A stretch of 64,000 nucleotides of DNA, from assembly GCF_002954585.1 (NCBI RefSeq), contig NZ_MSCI01000003.1:85967-149966 (forward strand), read 5' to 3'. Each line of letters begins with the position of its first letter. Position 1 is the first letter of the stretch. The notes beneath the pieces were generated by a model that did no database searches, was not told where the DNA came from, and saw nothing but the letters and a program-made list of their open reading frames with translations. A program made the position numbers and the translations under genes. Positions 35,889 through 44,980 of this stretch are shown one piece after another. This stretch comes from Vibrio chagasii (GTDB lineage Bacteria > Pseudomonadota > Gammaproteobacteria > Enterobacterales > Vibrionaceae).

Positions 35889-36650
35889 TTATGATGCTTT
35901 GCTTGTTGGTGGGTCGCTTAGTTCAACACAACGCCCTCGATATAAAATCTCACTGTTTGGGTCGCGATTAGCGGTCACTAGCAGTTCAGAACTGCTTTTA
36001 AGCGTTTGCCACTCAGTTGGCGACATATAGCGGACGTTATTTACATTTTCTAGGCTATCAATGAGTTTGAGCTCACCGGTATTTCCATCTCTCATCCACA
36101 CCATTGCTCTATCCATAGGTACTTTCGCCATCGCACGATTTCGCTGCATGCGGATGCTTGATTGCCCGGGCTTTTCTCCTTGATAGGCGACCAAAGCAAA
36201 ATGGTCTTTTTGGCTCTCAGAAGACATCATGGCTAAGTAACTAATAGGGCGCACCTGTGCGATTTCTGTTGGTTGCGAGGTTGGTAATACAAAAGGTTGT
36301 AGCGACAACCCTATGAGCAGAGAAAAAGCCATGCTAATAGGGAGCCACCACCAACGCATAGTTTGAGTTTGCTTCGATGGTTTGATTGTTTGGGATGCGA
36401 TGTTTTTCCATACTTGGCGTGGCGGAGGTTTCAAGTTGCCTTCAGAATGTGCCATGTCGACTGCTGGGGTTAAGCTAGACAAATGCTGATGCCAAAGGTC
36501 GATGTGTTCCCACCAAGTGGGATCTGATCGCATGAGGGTTTCCAATCTCTTTCGTACGAGTGGCGTTAATGTTCCCAGAACGTATTCGCCGGCGAGTTTA
36601 TCTCTTAGCTCTTGATTTTGATAACGTGCGTTTTTTAATGGGTTAGGCAT
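35889..36650 (-). CDS. Membrane anti-sigma factor, RskA-like
   Basis: 253 residues. The N-terminal cytoplasmic domain has the anti-sigma hallmark LAGEYVLGTLTPLVRKRLE (about 19-37) and the paired aromatic WWEHIDLWHQHL. A single membrane helix (about 100-122) leads to a periplasmic domain. It should hold the partner ECF sigma factor inactive until a periplasmic or redox signal arrives. The start at 36650 overlaps the sigma gene end by 16 bases and has AGGAG nine bases upstream; this coupling fixes the pair. It is the last gene of a four-gene minus-strand operon. Confidence 0.87.
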   Translation of the reverse strand: MPNPLKNARYQNQELRDKLAGEYVLGTLTPLVRKRLETLMRSDPTWWEHIDLWHQHLSSLTPAVDMAHSEGNLKPPPRQVWKNIASQTIKPSKQTQTMRWWWLPISMAFSLLIGLSLQPFVLPTSQPTEIAQVRPISYLAMMSSESQKDHFALVAYQGEKPGQSSIRMQRNRAMAKVPMDRAMVWMRDGNTGELKLIDSLENVNNVRYMSPTEWQTLKSSSELLVTANRDPNSEILYRGRCVELSDPPTSKAS

Positions 36651-37156
36651 CGTTTTAGCTCCTGTAAACCTCGGCGAATCCACGATTTCACTGTGCCAAG
36701 TGGAGTGCTCACATGGTGGACGATCTCTTGATGACTCATCCCGTGCTGATAGGCCAAGATAATCGCATTCCTTTTTTCTTCAGCGAGCGAGTTTAGGCAG
36801 TATGATAAGTTGGCTCCTGAATCAGATGTTACTTCGAGAGCGACCTCTTCGGGGGGCTTTACCAGTTGTTCTTCCCCTCGATTGTTCCGCTTTCTAATTT
36901 CATCTATAGCGAGGTTTCTCATACTTTGGCATAACCAAGCCCAAGGGTGATTTACTGGATATTGCTGGTTGTTGTGCCAGAGCTTTACGAACCCCTCTTG
37001 AAGTATATCTGCTGCAACGTGTTCGTCTTTAACGACGCCGAGGATAACGTTGAAAAGCCGGGTACTGGTCAACTGGTATAGCGCTTCGAACGCAGCTTGG
37101 TCTCGAAGCGCTACTTGGGAAAGCAGTAAACCTATCTTATGTTTATCGGTGTTCAC
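36635..37156 (-). CDS. ECF-family RNA polymerase sigma factor
   Basis: A 173-residue sigma-70 of the extracytoplasmic function group. Region 2 contains DILQEGFVKLWHN and WLCQSMRNLAIDEIRKR; region 4 contains AYQHGMSHQEIVHHVSTPLGTVKSWIRRGLQELK. It is not RpoE of the rseABC locus, because its partner is RskA-like and the context differs. Only 10 bases separate it from the secreted repeat protein upstream. It is expected to read the promoter in front of its own operon. Confidence 0.9.
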   Translation of the reverse strand: MNTDKHKIGLLLSQVALRDQAAFEALYQLTSTRLFNVILGVVKDEHVAADILQEGFVKLWHNNQQYPVNHPWAWLCQSMRNLAIDEIRKRNNRGEEQLVKPPEEVALEVTSDSGANLSYCLNSLAEEKRNAIILAYQHGMSHQEIVHHVSTPLGTVKSWIRRGLQELKRCLTH

Positions 37157-37166
37157 GCTTTCCTCA

Positions 37167-37874
37167 TTATTGTTCTACAATGTGCCAGACTTGTTTTACG
37201 CCATTCCCGCTAGTGTCGCCGGGCTTTTGGTCTTTTATCCAACGATAAAGCGGTTTGTTGTGATATGTCCATTGATATGAGTCGTCGTTGCGCTGAGTCA
37301 CACCAAATCCTCCCGTCAGCTTTAGATTTGCTATCCCCTTTTGAGTTATCTCTGTATCCACAAGAGCAGGTGGCCACTTAGAGGCGCAATCATCGTAGCA
37401 AACGGATTGGTTTGGCTTATCTTTATCAAAGGTATAGAGAGTCTTATTATGGCTATCGACCAGATAACGTTGCTTACCATCATTGTACAGTCTGATGGTT
37501 ACATCATCCGCTCGGGCTAGTGGCCAAACGCCTTTGATGCCCGCACCTGTGATCTCTCCTTTCTGAGAGTCTTTAAGCCAGCGATAAAGTGGTTTTCCGT
37601 TCAAAGCCCATTGTTTGTTGCCGTCTTCTCTTGTTATTTGGCTGAAGCCTGCTTGCGTACCGAAGTGCTTGCTGGATTGTGCGGTTACAAGAACAGGCGG
37701 CCATAACTTCTCACATTGGTCAGTACATACAGATTTCCCAACTGGATCTTTGCTAAAGGTATAAAGTGATTTGCCTGAGGCATCGGTGTATACCTCTCCA
37801 ACTGACGTAGTTATTGTTGGTGCAGCAAAACTAGTTGAGGTGACCAGTAATGCTGAAAATAATAGTTTTTTCAC
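37167..37874 (-). CDS. Secreted protein with two PF03640-type (COG4315) repeats
   Basis: 235 residues: signal peptide 1-18 (MKKLLFSALLV...SFAA) and two homologous repeats (about 25-120 and 138-234). Each repeat holds SLYTF/TLYTF, SVCxDxC followed by WPP (C50/C54 and C159/C163), and GKPLYRW/NKPLYRW. The cysteine pairs could form disulfides or bind metal. The biochemical role of this family is unknown. The GTG at 37874 has AAGGA nine bases before it; an upstream ATG overlaps the end of the previous gene. It lies between a binding-protein-like gene and the ECF sigma gene. Confidence 0.85.
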   Translation of the reverse strand: MKKLLFSALLVTSTSFAAPTITTSVGEVYTDASGKSLYTFSKDPVGKSVCTDQCEKLWPPVLVTAQSSKHFGTQAGFSQITREDGNKQWALNGKPLYRWLKDSQKGEITGAGIKGVWPLARADDVTIRLYNDGKQRYLVDSHNKTLYTFDKDKPNQSVCYDDCASKWPPALVDTEITQKGIANLKLTGGFGVTQRNDDSYQWTYHNKPLYRWIKDQKPGDTSGNGVKQVWHIVEQ

Positions 37875-37888
37875 AGTCGTTTTCCTTA

Positions 37889-38686
37889 TTAACGAGTCCA
37901 ACCTTCGCGAGTGAAAAAGGTTTCTCCCTCACTGCTGTTAACGAAATCAATGAAAGCTTGAGTTTGTGGATCTGCACCTTTTGCCTTTGCTAGGGTGAGA
38001 TCTCGGTAGATGCGTCTTTCTGGCTCAATTTCTACATAGTCGACTTTATCGGCATGGTTGAGCGGCCAGTGAATCCAAGTGATCCACGCATCAGCCTTTT
38101 GTTGTTGAAAAGCTTTGAAACTTGCTCCGCTGCCTTTGGCGTAAGCAATGATTTTTTTGCGAAAGTTCTGTACGTCAGCCAGTGAACCCGTGCGTCCTGC
38201 GACATCTTCCCAAACGCCTGTACCGGAAGTGTTGTAAACCCCTAGACCTTCAGTCACGACTATTCGCGCTGGTTTTTCGAGTAGGTCTTTAATCCCGTTG
38301 ATATTTTTTGGGTTCCCCTTTGGCACCGCAATCACTGCACGGCGCAAGTACACTGGCTCAACATCTTGATCGGTAATAAAGGGGTAGGTTTCAACAAAAG
38401 CGCTCATGGATTGTTCTGCGGATCCAAAGATTAAGTCAGCATTTTTCTGTGCATCTTTCGTCCACTTTGATTCAGGCCCAGCGATCACGTTTACCGTCAC
38501 CTTACTTTTTTTACTGAAAGCTTCTGCGGCATGACGAAGCGCGGTGTCGGGGCCTCCTGGGCCATAGATATTGATTTCTCCATCTTGAGGTTGATGGGTG
38601 ATGTCTGAATCAAGTTGGGGTGAAGCGAGTGCTGAAGTGTTCGCAAGCAGTATGCTTAGGCCTACAGTAGTTAGTTTAAGTTGCAT
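37889..38686 (-). CDS. Exported ModA/sulfate-type substrate-binding protein
   Basis: 265 residues with a signal peptide (cut near ALASP). The mature part follows the family 2 binding-protein fold: EINIYGPGGPDTALRHAAEAF, IAGPESKWTKDAQKNADLIFGSAEQ, GLGVYNTSGTGVWEDVAGR. It resembles periplasmic proteins of the molybdate/sulfate type. No permease or ATPase is adjacent, so it may act as a signalling or scavenging partner rather than in import. AGGAG precedes the ATG at 38686. It is the first gene of the ECF operon. Confidence 0.83.
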   Translation of the reverse strand: MQLKLTTVGLSILLANTSALASPQLDSDITHQPQDGEINIYGPGGPDTALRHAAEAFSKKSKVTVNVIAGPESKWTKDAQKNADLIFGSAEQSMSAFVETYPFITDQDVEPVYLRRAVIAVPKGNPKNINGIKDLLEKPARIVVTEGLGVYNTSGTGVWEDVAGRTGSLADVQNFRKKIIAYAKGSGASFKAFQQQKADAWITWIHWPLNHADKVDYVEIEPERRIYRDLTLAKAKGADPQTQAFIDFVNSSEGETFFTREGWTR

Positions 38687-38720
38687 CTTTTCTCCTAATC
38701 TAAACTCAAAATGCTTACAA

Positions 38721-38749
38721 GAGACGCAAGAGCTCACCGATTGGATGCA
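38721..38749 (-). promoter_or_regulatory. Candidate ECF-sigma promoter of the operon
   Basis: On the minus strand TGCATCC and CGTCTC are 16 bases apart and end 35 bases before the first start codon, leaving a short leader. The form (GC-rich -35, CGTC-type -10) is usual for ECF sigma factors that autoregulate. The match was made by eye. Confidence 0.4.
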
Positions 38750-38944
38750 GTAAAGGTAAATTTTTTTGTTCAGCCTTGTTATTTAGGTCGTGATTTTATT
38801 TTTTCTCAATGAGATAGAGGGTGTAGTTGAGGGGCAAAGAAGTGGATAGTTTGCGATTTTAGGTGCCAGCCTTGAGAGGGTAGGCACCTAACAATGTTTA
38901 CCAAGAGAAGAGGTTAGCAAGCGATGTTTTATAATGAGCCTGAT

Positions 38945-39826
38945 CTATTTACTTACTTTGATTTGTTGAATCACCAAACCAGCAATAATCAGCACTAAAC
39001 CAAACAGGGTTGATGGGTGAATTTCTTCGCCGATAATGGTGGAAAGTAGCATCAAAGAGATAAAAGGTGAGGCGAAAATCAGGTTGCTGATGCGTGCCGT
39101 GTTGTTGGTTAACTTCAATGCCGATAGCCACAACACAAAGGTAATTCCCATCTCAAACAAGCCAACGTAAGTCACCGCCATCCAACCTTTCGCCGTGATT
39201 TGGCTAAAGCTTTCGCCCTGGAAAATGGTTAAACCAATCGCGAAGGGTAACGCCACTAAGAATCCAAGTAGTACACCAACCACAGGATCAGCCTTGTTTT
39301 TGGTGTTAAGGATCCAGTAGCCCGCCCACAGTAGGGTTGAAAGCAGTGCTAGCGCAACACCAAGTGGGCTATCGAACTGCATACCCAGTACATCGCCTTT
39401 GGTAGCAATTACAACCACACCCGCATAACTGAAGGTACAAGCCACCCAATCTTGCTTGCGAATCTTTTGTCCCAGAAAAACCGCTGCCATCAGCGTTAGC
39501 GTGATAGCCCAGCTGTAGTTGATGGCCTGAGCTTGAGAAGCTGGCAGCAGGTCGTATGCTTTGAAGAGAATCAGGTAGTAGGCCAGCGGGTTAACCAAAC
39601 CAAGCAGTAGGTAGTACCAAGGGTTTGATAGGAATGTTGTGCTTAGCTGAGAAAGCTTACCTTGAAAGGCGCAGACCGCGATTAGCGCAGTCGACGACAC
39701 AATGCTGGCAATGGTCAGCATTTGAATAGGTGAAAACTCAGCAAGGGTCAGCTTAAAAGCAGTAGCGACCGTTGACCACAGCAGCACTGCGGAAAGGCCA
39801 AAGCCCAAGGCACGACGTTCGTTCAT
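38945..39826 (-). CDS. EamA/DMT-family transporter
   Basis: 293 residues, ten predicted membrane helices in two EamA repeats (first helix LGFGLSAVLLWSTVATAFKLTL, last LFGLVLIIAGLVIQQIKVSK). It is a drug/metabolite exporter-type protein with unknown substrate. It is not close in sequence to the other EamA protein at 31901. It is monocistronic, divergent from rmuC. Confidence 0.86.
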   Translation of the reverse strand: MNERRALGFGLSAVLLWSTVATAFKLTLAEFSPIQMLTIASIVSSTALIAVCAFQGKLSQLSTTFLSNPWYYLLLGLVNPLAYYLILFKAYDLLPASQAQAINYSWAITLTLMAAVFLGQKIRKQDWVACTFSYAGVVVIATKGDVLGMQFDSPLGVALALLSTLLWAGYWILNTKNKADPVVGVLLGFLVALPFAIGLTIFQGESFSQITAKGWMAVTYVGLFEMGITFVLWLSALKLTNNTARISNLIFASPFISLMLLSTIIGEEIHPSTLFGLVLIIAGLVIQQIKVSK

Positions 39827-39964
39827 GGCAACTCATTCTAATTGGGTGGGACTGAATACGGAGCGCTTAGTCTATCTGTCGAATTTTAATACGGCAAACT
39901 GGACATTTATCCAGTATCAAAATACCATTTAATGAGTTATTTCCAATTAGGCTAAATCATTATC

Positions 39965-41497
39965 ATGCAATGGATTATCGAACATCAGGCAACGCTTATT
40001 GCTGCAATTTCTGGCGCACTCGTCAGTGGCGGCGTCGTGGGTTGGTGGGTTAAACAGAAACTCTCTTTTCAGCAGCGATTGCTCGAGCAGCAACTTGAGT
40101 CTGATCGTTTGTTGCATGAATCTCAGCAGTCACAGCTCAAATCCTCCTTGGCAGAGGCACAGCAAGAGCTCGATGAAATGGATGACGAGCGAGACAAAGC
40201 CGCATTTGAGCTTAAACAAGCACACGGTAAGGTGATGGCGGCGATGGAAAAGCTTCGCTACTTCGAAGCGGTCAAACAAGAACGACAGCAGTATGCCGAT
40301 GAGATTAACGTACTGAAAGACCATAAGTCGGAGTTGGAGGCTGAACTCCGTGAGCAAGAAGCAAGGCACGATCAAGAGAACCTTGCTAACAGTGAAAAGC
40401 TGCAGCTCTTAGAGCAGGCTGAATCACGCCTAAAGCAGCAGTTCGAGCATCTTGCCAATCAGCTGTTTGAAACCAAAACTGCTAAGGTCGATCAACAAAA
40501 CAAGCAGAGTTTAGAAGGGTTACTCTCACCGCTGAGAGAGCAACTAGAAGGCTTTAAGAAGCAGGTTAACGATAGCTTTAGCCAAGAAGCCAAAGAGCGT
40601 CATACCTTAGTACATGAATTGAAAAACCTGCAGCGCCTTAATGAAAATATGACTCGCGAAGCGGTTAACCTGACTCAGGCGCTCAAGGGTGACAACAAAC
40701 AGCAAGGTAACTGGGGGGAAGTGGTGCTGGCTCGTGTGCTTGCGGAGTCAGGCCTGCGAGAAGGGCACGAGTACCAAACGCAAGTGAACCTACAGAATGA
40801 TGCAGGTAAGCGCTATCAGCCCGATGTGATAGTCCATTTGCCACAAGATAAGCAAGTGGTGGTGGATTCTAAAATGGCATTGGTCGCGTTTGAGCGCTAC
40901 TTCAATGCTGAAACTGATCAGCAGCGTGATGTCGCATTGCGTGATCATTTGGTCTCACTGAGAGCGCACATCAAAGGCCTGAGCCAGAAGGATTATCATC
41001 AGCTCAAAGGCATCCAAAGCTTGGATTACGTGCTGATGTTTATCCCAGTTGAGCCTGCATTCCAAGTCGCGATTCAAGCTGACCCTAGCTTGGTGAAAGA
41101 CGCGATGGAGCAAAACATCATCTTAGTCAGCCCTACTACTTTGCTGGTGGCACTGCGCACCATTGATAATTTGTGGCGCAATGAAAGACAGAACCAGAAC
41201 GCGCAGGTGATTGCCGAGCGCGCAAGCAAGCTTTACGACAAACTGCGCCTGTTTGTCGATGACATGGAAGGTCTTGGTAGCTCGCTAGATAGAGCCAATC
41301 AAAGCTATCAAGGCGCCATGAACAAGTTAGCAACAGGTCGCGGTAACGTGATTCGTCAGGCTGAAAGTTTCAAGCAATTGGGCGTTGAGGTGAAGAAACC
41401 TATCTCTATTGGCTTGGCAGAAATGGCGCAAAATGAGGCTTTTTCAGAAAATGCCTCCTTAGTAGAAAGACAACCCGCTGAGGATAAAGTAAACTAA
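39965..41497 (+). CDS. rmuC: RmuC, DNA recombination protein
   Basis: 510 residues: an N-terminal membrane helix (about 9-27), a long coiled coil (about 35-190), then the RmuC domain (about 210-440) with NWGEVVLARVLAESGLREGHEY and the nuclease-like block YQPDVIVHLPQDKQVVVDSK. RmuC limits inversions at short inverted repeats in E. coli. It is followed by ubiE as in E. coli. The ATG follows a weak ribosome site. Confidence 0.93.
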   Translation: MQWIIEHQATLIAAISGALVSGGVVGWWVKQKLSFQQRLLEQQLESDRLLHESQQSQLKSSLAEAQQELDEMDDERDKAAFELKQAHGKVMAAMEKLRYFEAVKQERQQYADEINVLKDHKSELEAELREQEARHDQENLANSEKLQLLEQAESRLKQQFEHLANQLFETKTAKVDQQNKQSLEGLLSPLREQLEGFKKQVNDSFSQEAKERHTLVHELKNLQRLNENMTREAVNLTQALKGDNKQQGNWGEVVLARVLAESGLREGHEYQTQVNLQNDAGKRYQPDVIVHLPQDKQVVVDSKMALVAFERYFNAETDQQRDVALRDHLVSLRAHIKGLSQKDYHQLKGIQSLDYVLMFIPVEPAFQVAIQADPSLVKDAMEQNIILVSPTTLLVALRTIDNLWRNERQNQNAQVIAERASKLYDKLRLFVDDMEGLGSSLDRANQSYQGAMNKLATGRGNVIRQAESFKQLGVEVKKPISIGLAEMAQNEAFSENASLVERQPAEDKVN

Positions 41498-41547
41498 TCG
41501 GCCGCAGCGCCTCTAAACACAGAGTGTGCTGTCGATGAGAACTTACC

Positions 41548-42342
41548 ATGGTAGATAACAGCATTATGGACACAAGCGTGCAGACAAATTCAGCAGTAGA
41601 GTCAGAAACCACACACTTTGGTTTCGAAACAGTCGCGAAAGACGAAAAAGTCGCGAAAGTAGCAGAGGTATTTCACTCTGTAGCCGCTAAATACGACATC
41701 ATGAATGACTTAATGTCGGGTGGTGTTCACCGTTTGTGGAAACGATTCACGATTGATTGCAGTGGCGTTCGCCCTGGTCAGCGTATTCTAGACCTTGGTG
41801 GTGGTACTGGTGACCTGACGGCGAAATTCTCGCGCATCGTTGGTGAAAAAGGCCACGTAGTTCTTGCTGATATCAACAATTCAATGCTGAATGTTGGCCG
41901 CGATAAACTGCGTGATAGCGGTATTGTTGGCAACGTACATTACGTACAAGCGAATGCTGAAGAGTTGCCTTTCCCAGACAACTACTTCGATTGCATTACT
42001 ATCAGTTTCTGTCTGCGTAACGTAACCGATAAAGACAAAGCACTGCGCTCTATGTACCGTGTGCTTAAGCCGGGTGGTCGCCTATTGGTTCTAGAATTTT
42101 CTAAGCCAGTACTTGAGCCACTTTCAAAAGTATATGATGCGTACTCATTCCACCTATTGCCAAAAATGGGTGAGTTGATTGCTAACGATGCAGACAGTTA
42201 CCGTTACCTTGCTGAATCTATCCGCATGCACCCAGACCAAGAAACGTTGGAAGGCATGATGCAAGAAGCGGGCTTTGAGAATACGAAATACTACAATCTA
42301 ACGGGCGGCATTGTAGCGCTGCACCGAGGTTACAAGTTCTAG
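41548..42342 (+). CDS. ubiE: UbiE, C-methyltransferase of ubiquinone and menaquinone synthesis
   Basis: A SAM-dependent methyltransferase (264 residues from the ATG at 41548) acting on 2-octaprenyl-6-methoxy-benzoquinol and demethylmenaquinol. Motif I is ILDLGGGTGDLTAKF. The family signatures AAKYDIMNDLMSGGVHRLWK and SFCLRNVTDKDKALRSMYRV are intact. An ATG six codons downstream is possible, but GAG eight bases before 41548 favours the longer form. It is the first gene of ubiE-ubiJ-ubiB. Confidence 0.96.
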   Translation: MVDNSIMDTSVQTNSAVESETTHFGFETVAKDEKVAKVAEVFHSVAAKYDIMNDLMSGGVHRLWKRFTIDCSGVRPGQRILDLGGGTGDLTAKFSRIVGEKGHVVLADINNSMLNVGRDKLRDSGIVGNVHYVQANAEELPFPDNYFDCITISFCLRNVTDKDKALRSMYRVLKPGGRLLVLEFSKPVLEPLSKVYDAYSFHLLPKMGELIANDADSYRYLAESIRMHPDQETLEGMMQEAGFENTKYYNLTGGIVALHRGYKF

Positions 42343-42399
42343 TTGAACTTGGTAGCAAGCGCTTTGAGCGTGTTAGATAGAAAATAAGAATAAAGATAG

Positions 42400-42425
42400 A
42401 ACGGATAGGTTAAGGCTTATCCGTT
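42400..42425 (+). other. Hairpin in the ubiE-ubiJ gap
   Basis: AACGGATA / TATCCGTT is an 8-bp stem with a 10-base loop and TTTTC after it. It may attenuate read-through from ubiE or stabilise its mRNA. Confidence 0.5.
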
Positions 42426-42444
42426 TTCAAAGGTAAGGACAGTC

Positions 42445-43050
42445 ATGCCATTTGATCCATTGGTAACCGCGGTTATTGAAACCTCTTTGAATACGCTAGT
42501 AAACGACGATCCAGCACTGGTTCGTCGTTTGTCTCGTTTAAAAGGGCAGATCATTCAAGTCAATTTGAAAGAGTTGAATAAAACACTTACGTTCGTTTTT
42601 AGCCAACAAATTGATGTGTTGTCAGAATACGAAGGGCAACCTGATTGCTACTTATCTTTGAATCTATCTGTATTGCCAGAACTCCGTGAACAATCGAATA
42701 TTACTAAGCTTATCAAGCAAGATAAGCTGATTTTGGAAGGTGATATTCAGTTGGCACAGAAGTTTTCTCAGCTGATGACAGACTGCAAACCCGACTTGGA
42801 AGAGTGGTTGTCTCGCGTGACAGGTGATGTGGTAGCTCATACCTTGGTGCAAGGCGTTAAGAACGTTGGTGGCCTTGTGGCAAAGCAGGCAACAAAACAT
42901 CAGAATCACTTCGCTCAGGTTCTGACTGAAGAGTGGAAAATTGCTCCTGCGCCATTAGAGGTGGCACATTTTTGCGATCAGGTTGATGACGTAAAAAGCT
43001 CAGCTGCACGCCTTGAAGCTAAGTTGAACGCTCTGTTGGAGAAAGCATGA
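42445..43050 (+). CDS. ubiJ: UbiJ, ubiquinone biosynthesis accessory factor
   Basis: 201 residues with an SCP2 lipid-binding fold (about 15-110: LKGQIIQVNLKELNKTLTFVF...). UbiJ scaffolds the aerobic ubiquinone synthesis complex and binds UbiK, whose gene is also here at 3485. The C-terminus is helical and charged (SSAARLEAKLNALLEKA). Its stop overlaps the ubiB start (ATGA), so the two are translationally coupled. Confidence 0.94.
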   Translation: MPFDPLVTAVIETSLNTLVNDDPALVRRLSRLKGQIIQVNLKELNKTLTFVFSQQIDVLSEYEGQPDCYLSLNLSVLPELREQSNITKLIKQDKLILEGDIQLAQKFSQLMTDCKPDLEEWLSRVTGDVVAHTLVQGVKNVGGLVAKQATKHQNHFAQVLTEEWKIAPAPLEVAHFCDQVDDVKSSAARLEAKLNALLEKA

Positions 43051-44681
43051 CCCCAACAGAACTGAAACGTCTTTATCATATTATCAAGGTACAGTTGGAA
43101 TATGGCCTTGATGAACTGATGCCAGAGCACCAATTGACCAAAGCGCCTCTATTGGCGAGAAAGTCACTGTTTTGGATTAAGAACAAGCACAAAGATAAAG
43201 AGTTAGGGCATCGTCTACGCTTGGCTTTGCAAGAGCTAGGGCCAGTGTGGATTAAGTTTGGACAGATGATGTCGACACGTCGTGATCTGTTCCCCCCTCA
43301 TATCGCTGATCAGTTGGCACTTTTACAAGACCAAGTGGCGCCGTTTGATGGTGAATCGGCTAAGCAAGATATGGAGAAGGCTCTGGGTGGCAGTTTAGAT
43401 AACTGGTTTACCGACTTTGATATTGAACCACTTGCTTCAGCGTCCATCGCTCAGGTGCATACTGCGAAGTTAAAAGAGAACGGCCGAGAGGTGGTTCTGA
43501 AGGTAATTCGACCAGATATTCGCCCGGTGATTGATGCAGATCTAAAACTGATGCATCGAATGGCGAGTATAGTCGCTAAGTCGCTTCCTGAAGCACGTCG
43601 TTTAAGACCGGTTGAGGTCGTTCATGAGTACGAAAAAACCTTACTTGATGAATTGGACCTACGCCGAGAGGCTGCAAATGCCATTCAATTGCGTCGTAAT
43701 TTTGAAGGCAGTGAAGAGTTATACGTTCCTGAGGTGATTCCTGATTTAAGCAGTGAAACCTTGATGGTATCAGAGCGTATCTACGGTATTCAGGTTTCGG
43801 ATGTCGAGACCTTAAAAGCCAACGGCACCAATATGAAATTGCTGTCGGAACGTGGTGTGACGGTATTCTTCACCCAGGTATTCCGAGACAGTTTTTTCCA
43901 TGCAGACATGCACCCGGGCAACGTATTCGTTAACCCAGAGAACCCAGATAATCCTCAATGGATTGGTCTCGATTGTGGCATTGTCGGCACGTTAAGCAGC
44001 GAAGATAAACGTTATTTAGCTGAAAACCTGCTGGCTTTCTTCAACCGAGATTACCGTAAAGTTGCAGAACTGCACGTTGATTCGGGTTGGGTGCCGCATG
44101 ATACCAACGTTAATGACTTCGAGTTTGCGATCCGCATGGTGTGTGAGCCGATTTTTGCCAAGCCACTTGGTGAAATCTCATTTGGCCATGTGTTGCTAAA
44201 CTTATTTAATACAGCAAGACGTTTCAACATGGAGGTTCAGCCTCAGTTGGTACTTCTGCAAAAGACCTTGTTGTATGTTGAAGGGTTAGGTCGTCAGTTA
44301 TATCCACAACTCGATTTGTGGGAAACCGCAAAGCCTTTCCTTGAAACCTGGATGATGAATCAGGTGGGGCCGCAAGCTGTGATTAACGCAGTCAAAGAGC
44401 GCGCGCCATTCTGGGCAGAAAAACTGCCAGAGCTGCCAGAGTTACTTTATGACAGCTTGCGCCAAGGTAAAGCGATGAACCATAGAATGGATCAGCTTTA
44501 TCAAGGTTACCGAGAGAGTAAGCGTCAGCAAGCAACTGGAAAGTTTTTGTTTGGCGTTGGGGCCACTTTAGTCGTATGCTCCGCAATATTAGTTTCAAGC
44601 CCTTATGAGCAGTTATCTATGGGCTGTGGCATCGCAGGTGTCACATTTTGGCTGCTTAGTTGGCGAGCTTACCGTCGTTAG
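43047..44681 (+). CDS. ubiB: UbiB, atypical kinase/ATPase of ubiquinone synthesis
   Basis: 544 residues (E. coli 546). The ABC1/ADCK/UbiB-specific KxGQ motif is in WIKFGQMMSTRRDLFP, followed by the alanine-rich nucleotide loop ASIAQVHTAKL, catalytic FFHADMHPGNVFV and metal site GLDCGIVG. Two C-terminal membrane helices (FGVGATLVVCSAILVSS, MGCGIAGVTFWLLSW) anchor it in the inner membrane. It is translationally coupled to ubiJ. Confidence 0.96.
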   Translation: MTPTELKRLYHIIKVQLEYGLDELMPEHQLTKAPLLARKSLFWIKNKHKDKELGHRLRLALQELGPVWIKFGQMMSTRRDLFPPHIADQLALLQDQVAPFDGESAKQDMEKALGGSLDNWFTDFDIEPLASASIAQVHTAKLKENGREVVLKVIRPDIRPVIDADLKLMHRMASIVAKSLPEARRLRPVEVVHEYEKTLLDELDLRREAANAIQLRRNFEGSEELYVPEVIPDLSSETLMVSERIYGIQVSDVETLKANGTNMKLLSERGVTVFFTQVFRDSFFHADMHPGNVFVNPENPDNPQWIGLDCGIVGTLSSEDKRYLAENLLAFFNRDYRKVAELHVDSGWVPHDTNVNDFEFAIRMVCEPIFAKPLGEISFGHVLLNLFNTARRFNMEVQPQLVLLQKTLLYVEGLGRQLYPQLDLWETAKPFLETWMMNQVGPQAVINAVKERAPFWAEKLPELPELLYDSLRQGKAMNHRMDQLYQGYRESKRQQATGKFLFGVGATLVVCSAILVSSPYEQLSMGCGIAGVTFWLLSWRAYRR

Positions 44682-44734
44682 ACAGTAGACTCTCTTTATA
44701 TTTTTTTGTGTAGACAGACCCGAGGACAATGACA

Positions 44735-44977
44735 ATGGGTGGTATCAGTATTTGGCAACTTCTAATCATTGCTGTAATTGTAATTTTGCTATTCGGAACA
44801 AAGAAACTGCGCGGTATGGGCGGTGACTTAGGTTCAGCGGTTAAAGGCTTCAAGAAAGCAATGAGCGATGATGAAAAGCCTGCAGATCAGAAAGATGCAG
44901 ACTTCGAACCAAAGAATATTGAACAGCAGAAGACAGAAGCGACTGCTGAAACAAAGAAAGACAAAGAGCAGGCGTAA
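44735..44977 (+). CDS. tatA: TatA, twin-arginine translocase subunit
   Basis: 80 residues: a short membrane helix (ISIWQLLIIAVIVILLFG), the FG hinge, then the amphipathic helix TKKLRGMGGDLGSAVKGFKKAM and an acidic/lysine-rich tail. TatA oligomers form the transport path for folded proteins. The ATG at 44735 is chosen because GAGGA lies eight bases upstream; an ATG two codons earlier is too close. It heads tatABC. Confidence 0.95.
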   Translation: MGGISIWQLLIIAVIVILLFGTKKLRGMGGDLGSAVKGFKKAMSDDEKPADQKDADFEPKNIEQQKTEATAETKKDKEQA

Positions 44978-44980
44978 ATC

